The position numbers and the translations under genes were made by a program. From contig NZ_AEJF01000229.1 of NCBI RefSeq assembly GCF_001028175.1, positions 33,423-97,422 of the forward strand: a stretch of DNA of 64,000 nucleotides. Reading direction: 5' to 3'. The DNA comes from Caballeronia mineralivorans PML1(12) (GTDB lineage Bacteria > Pseudomonadota > Gammaproteobacteria > Burkholderiales > Burkholderiaceae). A model generated the notes under the pieces. It was not told where the DNA came from. It searched no databases and worked only from the letters and a program-made list of their open reading frames with translations. Below, piece by piece: positions 52,753 to 61,912 of this stretch. Position 1 is the stretch's first letter, and the number at the start of each line of letters is the position of its first letter.

Positions 52753-53622
52753 GTGGACCAGTTCGACGGCAAGGTGGCCGTGATCACGGGCGCCGGCAGC
52801 GGATTTGGCCGCGAGTTCGCCTTGAAGGGCGCGGCGCTTGGCATGAAGCTCGTGCTCGCCGATGTCGATGTGAAAGGCCTCGCGGAAACGGTCGAGATGG
52901 CGCGCGGTTCGGGCGCTGAAGCGCTCGGTGTGCCTACGGACGTCTCCGATGCAACGCAGGTCGACGCCCTCGCACGCGCCACCATCGATGCATACGGCGC
53001 CGTGCATCTGCTCTTCAACAACGCGGGCGTCGGCACGGGCGGCTTCGTCTGGGAAAGCAGCGCGAACGACTGGGCGTGGGTGTTCGGCGTCAACGTAATG
53101 GGCGTCGCGAACGGCGTGCGCGCGTTCACGCCGTTGATGCTCGCGCAGAACGAACCCGCGCATATCATCAACACGGCGTCGGTGGCGGGTTTGCTGTCGG
53201 CGCCGGGGATGGGCGTCTATAACGCATCGAAACATGCGGTCGTCGCGTTGACGGAGACGCTGTATCACGACTTGAAGATTGTCGGCGGGCCGGTGGATTG
53301 TTCGCTGCTGTGCCCGGCATTCGTGCCTACAGGCATTGCAAACGCCGAGCGGGTGCGGCCCGAGGGCTTGCGCAACGATGAACCGCTGACGGCTTCGCAA
53401 CGCACGGCCGGCCAGCAGCTCACCAAGGCAGTGGAGGGCGGCAAGTTGAGCGCGAAACAGGTAGCGGAATTGACCTTCGAGGCCGTGCGCGAACGGCGGT
53501 TTTATGTGCTGACGCATCCGAAGATTCTGGCGTCGGTGCAACTGCGTTTCGATGACATCACGCAACTGCGCAATCCAACCGATCCGTTGTCGTTGAAGCC
53601 TGAGGTGAAGACGCGGACGTAG
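52753..53622 (+). CDS. SDR family oxidoreductase
   Basis: 289 aa classical short-chain dehydrogenase with a GTG start preceded by AAAGGAGACACA. TGAGSGFG at about 12-19 binds the cofactor; NNAG and the catalytic YNASKH with the preceding Ser (TASVAG) are intact. Asp in the ADVD stretch after strand 2 suggests NAD rather than NADP preference. The substrate is unknown; context is acyl/aromatic metabolism. Confidence 0.87.
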   Translation: MDQFDGKVAVITGAGSGFGREFALKGAALGMKLVLADVDVKGLAETVEMARGSGAEALGVPTDVSDATQVDALARATIDAYGAVHLLFNNAGVGTGGFVWESSANDWAWVFGVNVMGVANGVRAFTPLMLAQNEPAHIINTASVAGLLSAPGMGVYNASKHAVVALTETLYHDLKIVGGPVDCSLLCPAFVPTGIANAERVRPEGLRNDEPLTASQRTAGQQLTKAVEGGKLSAKQVAELTFEAVRERRFYVLTHPKILASVQLRFDDITQLRNPTDPLSLKPEVKTRT

Positions 53623-53686
53623 GGTGATGGTGAATTGACGCCGGCCTTATGTCATCATCGCGAACTTTCAACGCCAGTCACTGCCC

Positions 53687-54652
53687 ATGCCGCTGAATCC
53701 CGCCGTTGCACAGGTACTCGAACTCATCGCGAAGGCCAAGCGGCCGCCGTTCCATACGCTTGAGCCAACTGCCGCGCGGGCTTCCTACGAGCGCAGCGCG
53801 CTGATCCTCGACATCGCGCCGGCAGAGATGTTCAACGTTCACGAATTCAACATCCCCACGCGCGATCACGCATCCATCCGAGCGCGCCTCTATTACCCTG
53901 TCGAACCCAACTGGGCCGCACCTACACCAACGCTGGTCTACTTCCACGGCGGCGGTTTCATGGTCGGCAGCATCGATACCCACGATTCACTGTGCCGACG
54001 CCTCGCCGCTGACTCCGGTTGCGCGGTGGCATCGGTCGATTACCGGCTCGCACCCGAGCACAAGTTTCCAACCGCCGTGCACGATGCCTTCGACGCCCTC
54101 ACGTGGGTCCACGCACAAGCGCCGTCGCTTGGCCTGGACAGCACGCGTTTCGCGGTCGGCGGCGACAGCGCGGGCGGCACGCTAGCCACCGTGTGCGCAT
54201 TGCTCGCACGCGATGCCGGCATCGCACTACGCCTCCAGTTGCTGATTTATCCCGGCGTAAGCGCGCGGCAGGACACGCAATCTCATGCGCAATTTGCCGA
54301 GGGTTTCGTGTTATCGGCGAGAACTATCCAGTGGTTTTTCTCGCACTATCTACGCAACGATAAAGACCGCGACGACTGGCGTTTTGCCCCGCTGGATGCG
54401 CGTGGACCCATGCCGGATTTCACCGGCGTTGCCCCTGCGTGGATCGCCGCCGCCGATCACGATCCGCTCTTCGACGAAGACATAGCGTATGCGGCCAAGC
54501 TCGAAAGGGCAAACATCCCGGTCGAATTGATCCGCTATGAAGGCATGACGCACGAGTTCTTCAAGATGGGTGGTTTCGTGCCGGAAGTGGCGAAGGCACA
54601 TACGGACGCAGTAAATGCGTTGCGCCGATACCTGGACGTCAGTGAGGGCTAG
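53687..54652 (+). CDS. alpha/beta hydrolase, hormone-sensitive-lipase family
   Basis: 321 aa. The oxyanion motif HGGGFMVG, the nucleophile elbow GDSAGG (Ser), Asp in DHDPLFDED and His in GMTHEFF make the full HSL-type triad. An esterase of short or medium acyl esters is expected; no signal peptide, so cytoplasmic. The start is MPLNPAVAQVLELI. Ends in a convergent arrangement with the NRDE gene; AAACTTT/AAAGTTT (54666-54687) may form a weak terminator. Confidence 0.88.
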   Translation: MPLNPAVAQVLELIAKAKRPPFHTLEPTAARASYERSALILDIAPAEMFNVHEFNIPTRDHASIRARLYYPVEPNWAAPTPTLVYFHGGGFMVGSIDTHDSLCRRLAADSGCAVASVDYRLAPEHKFPTAVHDAFDALTWVHAQAPSLGLDSTRFAVGGDSAGGTLATVCALLARDAGIALRLQLLIYPGVSARQDTQSHAQFAEGFVLSARTIQWFFSHYLRNDKDRDDWRFAPLDARGPMPDFTGVAPAWIAAADHDPLFDEDIAYAAKLERANIPVELIRYEGMTHEFFKMGGFVPEVAKAHTDAVNALRRYLDVSEG

Positions 54653-54699
54653 AGAGGGGCGGCAAAAACTTTACGCGCACAAAGTTTCGCTCGAAAGTC

Positions 54700-55530
54700 C
54701 TAAGCCACCCGCACGATCGTGAACGCATCGCTTCGTTTGAACGCACCGGGGCGTTTGATCTGATGTGAACCGTCGTCGTCGCTGAGTTCTTTGATTTGCA
54801 GCGTCAATTCGCCGTCGACGGCCGCTACCCGCAGGGCAGTCGTACTGCGCGTGCCATAACCTTCCGCCTCGATAAACGCCGCCGACAACACGCGCTCACG
54901 CTCAAGCGAGAGACCGGTGGACGGCAGCAGGTGGTCATCGGCGAGTTGAGGGTTGCGCATGGTCTCGATCAACTGGTCCAGCGACGGCCTCTCGTCGACA
55001 TGAACCAGGTCTCTTAGTGCCTCGCGTTGCGCGACGAGCTTGGGCCAAGGTGTGTCGAGCAGACTATTCGACAGCCCGTGAATGCCCGCGTCGAGCAGCG
55101 AAGGCGGGGCATCGGCGCGATTACCGTACCAGGCGAGTTCACGCCGCGTAAAGTCGCCGACAATCAGATTGAAGCCGTTGTACAAATGCCCGTCGCGCGC
55201 TACGGCGTCCAGATAGGCCATCGGCGCGACCGGTTCACTGGATAAAAAATCACTGACCAGCGTGCCGCGAGTGGGCGCGTTGGGCCGCATTTCCGCGGGC
55301 GCCCGATAATTCGTCAGCGCAGCAAAACGGCCATCGCGCGTGACGCCAAGCCAGGTTCCGCCGCCCGTGAGATCGCGTCCAGCTAGCACGCCCGGTGCGT
55401 TTTTCCACCAGTGCAACGGCTCGGTTTCGCGATGAAAAAACTCGTCGCGATTGGCGGCGAGTGTGAGCAACGGACGGTCAAACCCCGACGACACCGCGTC
55501 CAGTTGCCAATCGAAGACAATCAGGCACAT
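54700..55530 (-). CDS. NRDE (TANGO2-type) family protein
   Basis: 276 aa. It begins MCLIVFDW with Cys2 and has the family-naming ANRDEF motif at about 27-32, followed by GGTWLGVTRDGRFAALTNYR. This is an Ntn-hydrolase-like fold; the eukaryotic relative TANGO2 is linked to heme and lipid handling, while the bacterial role is unknown. It is 21 bases downstream of ygfZ on the same strand, so likely the same transcript. Confidence 0.88.
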   Translation of the reverse strand: MCLIVFDWQLDAVSSGFDRPLLTLAANRDEFFHRETEPLHWWKNAPGVLAGRDLTGGGTWLGVTRDGRFAALTNYRAPAEMRPNAPTRGTLVSDFLSSEPVAPMAYLDAVARDGHLYNGFNLIVGDFTRRELAWYGNRADAPPSLLDAGIHGLSNSLLDTPWPKLVAQREALRDLVHVDERPSLDQLIETMRNPQLADDHLLPSTGLSLERERVLSAAFIEAEGYGTRSTTALRVAAVDGELTLQIKELSDDDGSHQIKRPGAFKRSDAFTIVRVA

Positions 55531-55551
55531 GAGCGAACCGTCCGCGATAAG

Positions 55552-56538
55552 TCAGGCTTCGCTCGGCAGCGCATACGGCAGCGGCGAAAATTTGAGCGTT
55601 GGGCCATCGGCTGCCCCGACGTGCACCGAGCCCTGATCCAGCGCCGCGAGCTTGATTTCAACCAGCGCATCCACGCCGCCTTCGGGCGCGGGCGCTACGT
55701 TGACCACGAGGCCGCAAGGCTGGCCGGGGTCGTCGGAGTGGAACAGTTCGTCTCCGGGTTTAGCGGCATCGGCATGAGCGAGTGACGTCCGCCGCTTGAT
55801 CGTGCCGCGATATTGGCTGCGCGCGACAACCTCCTGCCCCGGATAACACCCTTTCTTGAAATTGACGCCGCCGAGCACATCGAAGTTGACCATCTGCGGG
55901 ACGAATTGCTCCGCAGTCGCGTGCGTGATGCGCGGCTCGCCGGCGTGAATGTCGAGCCAGTCCCATAGCTCGGCCGGCGCGCGCGTCAACTGGTTCTCCA
56001 TCGCGGCGAGGCGCGCTTCGACTTCGGCTTTCGGGCCAACCCACAAAAAGCGCGGCCGGCCTGCGGCATCGGGGACGCGGATCAGCGAGCCCAGCGGACC
56101 GTCCACTTTCACATGCACGCCGTCAGGCATGGCGTCGAACAGATGGGACAGCGTCTTGCGGACATCGCCGGCAAAACCGACGGCGGCGAGCGACGGCGTC
56201 GCATCGACGAGCTTCGCTTTCGCGCGCATCACGAACATCGACAAGCGTTTTTGCACCGATACCTGCACGTCGGCGGCGAGCATCAACCGCACTGCGTCAC
56301 CGCAGCGCCACATCAGGAACGACGCCAGCAAGCGGCCTTTCGGCGAGCAATAACCAGCCAGACGCGCCGTGGATGCATCGAGATGCTGGACATCACTCGT
56401 CAATTGCGTGTGAAGGAAAGCGGCGGCGTCGTCGCCGGTGGTGTCGATGATGCCGAACTGCGTCAGCGGCACGAACACGCCTGCATGAAGGACGGCATCG
56501 AAAGGGGATGAAAGCGATGAGACGGTCGGGGAATTCAT
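55552..56538 (-). CDS. ygfZ: YgfZ, folate-binding iron-sulphur assembly protein
   Basis: 328 aa GcvT-like fold. The signature KGCYPGQEVVARSQYRG with the conserved Cys is intact. It uses tetrahydrofolate and helps assemble or repair Fe-S enzymes such as MiaB. ATG 56538 is chosen; the open frame runs nine codons further. It is divergent from mltG, whose promoter lies in the short gap. Confidence 0.92.
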   Translation of the reverse strand: MNSPTVSSLSSPFDAVLHAGVFVPLTQFGIIDTTGDDAAAFLHTQLTSDVQHLDASTARLAGYCSPKGRLLASFLMWRCGDAVRLMLAADVQVSVQKRLSMFVMRAKAKLVDATPSLAAVGFAGDVRKTLSHLFDAMPDGVHVKVDGPLGSLIRVPDAAGRPRFLWVGPKAEVEARLAAMENQLTRAPAELWDWLDIHAGEPRITHATAEQFVPQMVNFDVLGGVNFKKGCYPGQEVVARSQYRGTIKRRTSLAHADAAKPGDELFHSDDPGQPCGLVVNVAPAPEGGVDALVEIKLAALDQGSVHVGAADGPTLKFSPLPYALPSEA

Positions 56539-56548
56539 GAACCTGACT

Positions 56549-56577
56549 TTGACGGATGCGAACAAAGTTATTATATG
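56549..56577 (+). promoter_or_regulatory. sigma-70-type promoter of mltG-tmk
   Basis: TTGACG (56549-56554), 17-base spacer, TATATG (56572-56577). The predicted transcript would begin near 56584, i.e. after the ATG at 56575, which argues for translation starting at ATG 56602. Confidence 0.5.
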
Positions 56578-56601
56578 GGTCTAATCCCGAGCGTGTTTCG
56601 C

Positions 56602-57618
56602 ATGTCCCTTTTAAAGAAATGTTTGATCGCGGCTGTCGTCGCGGTCGTGGTTGCCGGTGCGCTCGTTGCGGGCATGCTCAAGTGGGCGAACAGCCCGGTC
56701 GACCTGGCCTCACCTGAACTCGACATCACCATCAAATCCCACAGCACGCTGCGCAGCGTGGCCCTCCAGCTGGACCGCGGCGGCGCGCACGTCCAACAGC
56801 AGTTGTTCGTGCTGATGACGCGCGCGCTCGGTCTTTCTGCGCAGCTCAAGTCCGGCAACTACGCGTTCAAGACGGGCATCACGCCGTATGAGATGCTGCA
56901 GAAAATTGCCCGCGGCGACGTCAACGAGTACGTGGCGACGGTGATCGAAGGGTGGACGTTCCAGAAAATGCGCAACGAACTGGACAGCAATCCGGCGCTG
57001 CAGCACGACACCGCCGGCATGACCGACACCGATTTGCTGAAGGCGATCGGCGCGCCGGACGACGTGATTGCGCGAGCGAGCGCGGAAGGCCTGTTTTTCC
57101 CCGACACCTATCTCTTCGATAAAGGCACCAGCGATATCGCCGTCTATAAACGCGCGTACAAGCTGATGCAGCAGCGCCTGAGCGAAGCCTGGAATACCCG
57201 CGCGCAGAATCTGCCGTACAAGACGCCGTATGACGCACTGATCATGGCGTCGATTGTCGAAAAGGAAACCGGGCACGCTGCCGACCGGCCGCTGGTCGCG
57301 GCCGTGTTCGCCAACCGGTTGCGCATCGGCATGCCGCTGCAGACGGACCCTTCGGTGATCTACGGCCTGGGCCCTGCCTACGGCGGCCGGCTGCACAAAA
57401 AAGATCTGCAAACCGACACTCCGTACAATACCTACACGCGCATGGGCCTTCCGCCCGGTCCGATCGCGCTGCCGGGCGTCGCGGCGCTCGCGGCGACGGT
57501 CAATCCTGCGTCCAGCACGGCACTCTATTTCGTGTCGCGCGGCGACGGCAGCAGCTTCTTTTCAGACAATCTCGGCGACCACAATCGGGCCGTCGACAAG
57601 TACATCCGGGGTCAATGA
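56602..57618 (+). CDS. mltG: MltG, endolytic peptidoglycan transglycosylase
   Basis: 338 aa. A short N-terminal membrane helix (about 6-26), then a LysM-like part and the YceG catalytic domain with the active Glu in SIVEKETG and the LQTDPSVIYGLG motif. It cleaves nascent glycan strands and sets their length. ATG 56602 is preferred over 56575 because the -10 box overlaps the latter. Its TGA overlaps the tmk ATG. Confidence 0.93.
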   Translation: MSLLKKCLIAAVVAVVVAGALVAGMLKWANSPVDLASPELDITIKSHSTLRSVALQLDRGGAHVQQQLFVLMTRALGLSAQLKSGNYAFKTGITPYEMLQKIARGDVNEYVATVIEGWTFQKMRNELDSNPALQHDTAGMTDTDLLKAIGAPDDVIARASAEGLFFPDTYLFDKGTSDIAVYKRAYKLMQQRLSEAWNTRAQNLPYKTPYDALIMASIVEKETGHAADRPLVAAVFANRLRIGMPLQTDPSVIYGLGPAYGGRLHKKDLQTDTPYNTYTRMGLPPGPIALPGVAALAATVNPASSTALYFVSRGDGSSFFSDNLGDHNRAVDKYIRGQ

Positions 57619-58238
57619 TGGTGCGCGGCAGATTCATTACGTTTGAAGGCATCGACGGGGCGGGTAAAACGACGCACCTCGCGTGGTTTCGTCAGCGCCT
57701 GGACGAAAAAATCGCATCGACGGGCCGCTCGGTCGTGATCACGCGCGAACCCGGCGGCACGACGCTGGGAGAAAGCCTGCGCGACTTGTTGCTCAATCAG
57801 CCGATGGACCTCGAAACCGAAGCGCTGCTGATGTTCGCCGCGCGCCGGGAACATCTGGCCCAGATCATTGAGCCGGCGCTGGCCCGGGGGGACTGGGTCC
57901 TGTCGGATCGTTTCTCCGATGCCACCTTCGCCTACCAGGGCGGCGGCCGCGGTTTGCCGCGCGACAAGCTCGAAGCGCTGGAGCGGTGGGTGCAGGGCGG
58001 TTTTCAGCCGGACCTGACCGTGCTCTTCGACGTGCCGACGAACGTAGCCAGCGAACGGCGCGGCGCGGTCCGCTCGCCGGACAAGTTCGAGAGTGAATCC
58101 GATTCGTTTTTCGGGCGCACGAGGGCCGAGTATTTGCGGCGAGCCGCGGAGTCGCCTGAACGGTTTGTGATAATCGACGCTACGCAGTCGATTATCGATA
58201 TACAGAAACAACTTGAGAAAGTTATCGCAAATATTTGA
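57615..58238 (+). CDS. tmk: thymidylate kinase
   Basis: 207 aa. P-loop FEGIDGAGKTTH at about 10-21, the DR motif in LSDRFSDATFAYQG and a lid region with RRGAVR. It phosphorylates dTMP to dTDP. ATGA overlap with mltG. The last codons and following sequence become AT-rich (IDIQKQLEKVIANI), unlike the rest of the gene. Confidence 0.95.
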   Translation: MMVRGRFITFEGIDGAGKTTHLAWFRQRLDEKIASTGRSVVITREPGGTTLGESLRDLLLNQPMDLETEALLMFAARREHLAQIIEPALARGDWVLSDRFSDATFAYQGGGRGLPRDKLEALERWVQGGFQPDLTVLFDVPTNVASERRGAVRSPDKFESESDSFFGRTRAEYLRRAAESPERFVIIDATQSIIDIQKQLEKVIANI

Positions 58239-58442
58239 TTTTTATAAATATACTTGAACATAGAAACTACTTTAAGTCTCCGTGCCCGAAGGCTCTTGAT
58301 CGTTAAAGCAGCGCCATACCGATCTCGAAAAAACTTCAAATATTGTCAACAAGTATTTGAATTCATTGAATTTCACTTGCAAGTTAAAGTAAATTGAAAC
58401 TTGCAGGATTGCGTCGCAAACATCTGATCCAAAAGACTTTTC
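58239..58442. repeat. AT-rich 204-base spacer with hairpin and palindrome between tmk and holB
   Basis: No gene. TCAAATA (58336-58342) pairs with TATTTGA (58354-58360) and an inner TTG/CAA closes on TCAA. A palindrome ACTTGCAAGT is at 58375-58384, with ACTTGCA again at about 58399. Composition differs sharply from the flanking genes, which are usually almost contiguous in related operons. Confidence 0.6.
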
Positions 58443-59465
58443 ATGATCTATCCGTGGCAAACCGATGACTGGTCCCGTCTTGAGCAACTGCGTGCAAGCT
58501 GGCCGCACGCGCTGCTCCTGCACGGCCGCGCGGGTATCGGCAAATTGCAGTTCGCGCAGCATCTTGCTCAAAGCCTGCTCTGCGAATCGCCGACTGAAAC
58601 GCGCGAACCGTGCGGACATTGCGTTGCCTGCCTGTGGTTCAGCCAGGGTAACCATCCCGACTATCGCGCGCTGCTGCCGGAGGCGCTCGCCGGCGAATTG
58701 ATCAGCGACGACAAGGTGGCGGACACCGAGGACGGCAAGAAATCGAAGGTGCCGAGCAAGGAGATCAAGATCGATCAGGTGCTCGGACTGATGAATTTTT
58801 TTAGTATCGGTTCGCATCGCGGCGGTTTGCGGGTCGTGCTGGTGTATCCGGCCGAATCGATCAACGTGTTCGCCGCGAACGCGCTGCTCAAGACGCTCGA
58901 AGAGCCGCCGGCCGGCGTGGTATTTATCCTCGTGACAGCACGCATTGACCGCTTGCTGCCGACGATCATCAGCCGCTGCCGTCAATGGCCGATGAGTCTC
59001 CCAGCCACCGAGCCCGCCATTGCGTGGCTGGCGCAGCAGGGCGTCGAGCGTCCGGCGGCTTTGCTGGCGGAAGCGGGCGGTGCGCCACTGACTGCACTCG
59101 CGCTCGCCACCGATGAAAATCGCGCGCTGCGCGATTTCGCGCTGGCACAACTGGCCGCCGGTCCCGCTTGCGATGCTTTTGCATGCGGCGAAAACCTGCA
59201 GAAGCTGGCGGTGCCGATGGTGCTCGGCTGGCTCCAACGCTGGCTTTACGATCTGCTCGCTCAGAAAACGGCGGGGCGGCCGCGCTACTTTCCGGCGGCA
59301 TCGAAGGCGCTCGAGCGCTGCGCCGCGCAGATCGATACCGAGCGTTTTGCCCGCTTTCAAAAGATGGTGACGCGGCAACGCGCGGTGGAAAATCATCCGC
59401 TGAACGCGCGACTGGTCTTCGAGGAACTGTTCCTGGGCTATCGCGACGTGTTTAACACCGCCTGA
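58443..59465 (+). CDS. holB: DNA polymerase III subunit delta'
   Basis: 340 aa clamp-loader subunit. An AAA+-like domain with a P-loop-like HGRAGIGKLQFA, a zinc module CGHCVACLW, and the SRC motif (IISRCRQW) are visible; the tail is the helical collar domain. It loads the sliding clamp with gamma/tau and delta. Its ribosome site is poor. It has probably been separated from tmk by the AT-rich spacer and may have its own promoter there. Confidence 0.94.
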   Translation: MIYPWQTDDWSRLEQLRASWPHALLLHGRAGIGKLQFAQHLAQSLLCESPTETREPCGHCVACLWFSQGNHPDYRALLPEALAGELISDDKVADTEDGKKSKVPSKEIKIDQVLGLMNFFSIGSHRGGLRVVLVYPAESINVFAANALLKTLEEPPAGVVFILVTARIDRLLPTIISRCRQWPMSLPATEPAIAWLAQQGVERPAALLAEAGGAPLTALALATDENRALRDFALAQLAAGPACDAFACGENLQKLAVPMVLGWLQRWLYDLLAQKTAGRPRYFPAASKALERCAAQIDTERFARFQKMVTRQRAVENHPLNARLVFEELFLGYRDVFNTA

Positions 59466-59498
59466 TTAGCGACTCACTTTTTTGCACACGAACACACT

Positions 59499-59996
59499 AT
59501 GAAACCCAATTTCCGCGACGCTACGCTCGACGATCTCCCCGGCATCGTGGCCATCTACAATTCCACGGTGCCGTCGCGTCTCGTGACCGCCGATCTGGAG
59601 CCGGTCACGGTCGAAAGCCGGCTCGCGTGGTTTCACGCTCACGGCCCGCAGGCACGCCCGCTATGGGTGGTCGAAGAAAACGGCACGGTGGTCGCGTGGC
59701 TGAGTTTTTCCGATTTCTACGGCCGCCCAGCCTATCTGCGCAGCGCGGAAGTCAGCATTTATCTCGCTGAAAGCGTGCGCGGCAAGGGGCTTGGGAAGCA
59801 GTTGCTGCAAGCGGCGCTGGAACGCGCGCCGGCATTGGGTATCAATACACTGCTGGGATTTATCTTTGGCCATAACGAACCGAGCCTGCGCCTGTTCAAG
59901 GGCTTCGAATTCCAGACGTGGGGTACGCTGCCGCGCGTCGCGGTGCTGGATGGCGTTGAACGAGACCTCGTGATCCTCGGCCGACGCCTTGGCTAG
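59499..59996 (+). CDS. GNAT family N-acetyltransferase (Pat/YncA type)
   Basis: 165 aa. The acetyl-CoA site is VRGKGLGKQLLQAAL (about 90-104). Overall it resembles phosphinothricin/methionine-sulphone acetyltransferases: an early DLPGIVAIYNSTV and a late FGHNEPSLRLFKGFEF. It transfers acetyl to a small amine; the substrate is unknown. It lies between holB and tatD in the same orientation with short gaps. Confidence 0.88.
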   Translation: MKPNFRDATLDDLPGIVAIYNSTVPSRLVTADLEPVTVESRLAWFHAHGPQARPLWVVEENGTVVAWLSFSDFYGRPAYLRSAEVSIYLAESVRGKGLGKQLLQAALERAPALGINTLLGFIFGHNEPSLRLFKGFEFQTWGTLPRVAVLDGVERDLVILGRRLG

Positions 59997-60029
59997 AGAC
60001 TCAGCCCAACCCGCTTTAACGGAACCCCC

Positions 60030-60821
60030 ATGTTCGTCGATTCGCATTGCCACATCAATTTCGAAGGCCTGGCCGACCGTCTCCCCGAAGTGCTCGACAA
60101 GATGCGTGAGCTGAAGGTGACGCATGCGCTGTGCGTGTCGGTGGATCTGGAAACGCTGCCTTCCGTGCTGAAGATCGCCGAGGAAAACGAGCACATCTAC
60201 GCGTCGGTTGGCGTACATCCCGATCACGAGGACGCGCGTGAACCAAGCGTGGCCGATCTCGTGGAACTGGCGCGGCACCCGAAAGTGGTCGCTATCGGCG
60301 AGACGGGGCTGGATTATTACCGCTTGGAAGGCCGCAGCATCGCCGATATGGAATGGCAGCGCGAACGTTTCCGCACGCATATTCGCGCGGCGCATGCGAC
60401 CGCGAAGCCGCTAATCATCCACACGCGTTCGTCGTGGGAAGACACCTTGCGGATCATGGCCGAGGAACGCGCGAGCGTGCCGGGCGGCGTGATGCACTGC
60501 TTCACCGAACCGTGGCACGTCGCCGAGGCGGCGCTCGCGCAGGATTTTTACATTTCGCTGTCGGGCATCGTGACGTTCAAGAGCGCGAAAGAGGTGCAGG
60601 ACGTCGCGGGACGCGTGCCGCTCGAGCGTTTGCTGATCGAGACCGACTCGCCGTATCTCGCGCCGGTGCCGTATCGTGGGAAATCGAATGAACCTGCGTA
60701 CGTAAGTTATGTCGGACGCTTCATCGCGCAATTGCGCGAGATGCCGGAAGACGCGCTGGCCGCCGCCACCACGCGTAACTTTTTTACGCTGTTCAAGATC
60801 CCGCAGCCGGCCGGTCACTGA
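60030..60821 (+). CDS. TatD-family metal-dependent hydrolase
   Basis: 263 aa TIM-barrel enzyme. The metal ligands begin with DSHCHIN at 4-10, then Glu in GETGLDYY, His in IIHTRSSWEDT, His in MHCFTEPW and Asp in LIETDSPYLAPVP. Members are DNases/deoxyribonucleases of quality control (YcfH/TatD). Likely the last gene of the tmk-holB transcript. Confidence 0.92.
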   Translation: MFVDSHCHINFEGLADRLPEVLDKMRELKVTHALCVSVDLETLPSVLKIAEENEHIYASVGVHPDHEDAREPSVADLVELARHPKVVAIGETGLDYYRLEGRSIADMEWQRERFRTHIRAAHATAKPLIIHTRSSWEDTLRIMAEERASVPGGVMHCFTEPWHVAEAALAQDFYISLSGIVTFKSAKEVQDVAGRVPLERLLIETDSPYLAPVPYRGKSNEPAYVSYVGRFIAQLREMPEDALAAATTRNFFTLFKIPQPAGH

Positions 60822-60891
60822 GCCCGCAACGGTCGTGCTTGAACGCTTGTTTGACTGACTATTAGAACGTTAAGTAATCCCCAAGGAACAC

Positions 60892-61668
60892 ATGCTTACA
60901 TTTTCGACGGTTTCCTCTTCGACCACTTCAACGCCCTCGGCTAATCAAACCGCCTTGCTGAGCAAAACGTGGCGGACCTTCGTGACGGGCCTGGTGCTGA
61001 CGGCCGCCGCCATCGCGCAACCGGCCTTCGCCGCGCCCGCCGATTCAATGATCAAGGCCGTAAAGTTCGACGACGTTTCGGCCGTTAAAAAGCTATTGGC
61101 GCAGGGCGTGGACCCGAATCTGGTCGATAACACCGGCGCGCCGCTGCTCGTCATCGCAGCGCGGGAAAAGTCGGACAAGGTCGGCAAGCTGCTCGCCGAC
61201 AACCCGAACATCGACCTTGAAAAGCTGGATTCCGCTGGTGAAAACGCGATGATGCTGGCCGCGCTCAACGACGACCTGAACTTCGTGAACATGCTGATCG
61301 CGAAGGACGCGGAGGTGAACAAGAAGGGCTGGACGCCGCTGCACTACGCCGCGACCAACGGTCACGACGACGTGGTCAAGGTGCTGCTCGACCATTCGGC
61401 TTACATCGATGCAGGTTCGCCCAACGGCACGACCCCGCTGATGATGGCGGCGCGCGGCGGCCATTTGTCGACGGTCAAGTTGCTGCTCGATGAAGGCGCC
61501 GACTTGCGGGTGAAGAACCAGATTGGCCTGACGGCGGTGGATTTCGCGAAGCAATATCACGAAAAAGACGTGGCGGAAGGGCTGGCGGCGCGGCTTGCAT
61601 CGATGCAAAACCAAGGTGCAACGGGCGCATCCGGGGTCCCGCAAACCGGTACAAACAGTGCAAAATGA
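60892..61668 (+). CDS. exported ankyrin-repeat protein
   Basis: 258 aa. A long N-terminal leader with a hydrophobic stretch (about 30-50) ending AFAAP predicts export to the periplasm. Four to five ankyrin repeats follow (about 55-230), e.g. KGWTPLHYAATNGHDDVVKVLL and GTTPLMMAARGGHLSTVKLLLDEGAD. The C-terminal tail is Gly/Thr/Ser-rich. Ankyrin repeats bind proteins; the partner is unknown. An ankyrin gene after tatD is common in Burkholderiaceae, to my recollection. Confidence 0.88.
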   Translation: MLTFSTVSSSTTSTPSANQTALLSKTWRTFVTGLVLTAAAIAQPAFAAPADSMIKAVKFDDVSAVKKLLAQGVDPNLVDNTGAPLLVIAAREKSDKVGKLLADNPNIDLEKLDSAGENAMMLAALNDDLNFVNMLIAKDAEVNKKGWTPLHYAATNGHDDVVKVLLDHSAYIDAGSPNGTTPLMMAARGGHLSTVKLLLDEGADLRVKNQIGLTAVDFAKQYHEKDVAEGLAARLASMQNQGATGASGVPQTGTNSAK

Positions 61669-61693
61669 CGCTCGCGCGGCGAGGAACCTGACT

Positions 61694-61726
61694 CAGGTCT
61701 GACGCAAGTCTGATGCAAGTCCGACT
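61694..61726. repeat. three degenerate 11-base tandem repeats
   Basis: CAGGTCTGACG, CAAGTCTGATG and CAAGTCCGACT lie head to tail. They are 26 bases after the ankyrin gene stop and 190 bases before the next gene. The 11-base period equals about one helical turn. Confidence 0.6.
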
Positions 61727-61912
61727 GACAACAACAGGTCCCGTCCGCGCGATACGAGGAACAGCGAGCAACTATCCGGGGAACTGCGAGCCCAGGGAGG
61801 GCGTCACTCAGGGTGCGCTCGCTGAAAAGCCGGGCTTTGGCCAATAAAAACGCGCTGTTTTCAATAGCGTTTCCGGGCCGGCCCGCAACCGCCAACATAA
61901 GAAAGGATCATC

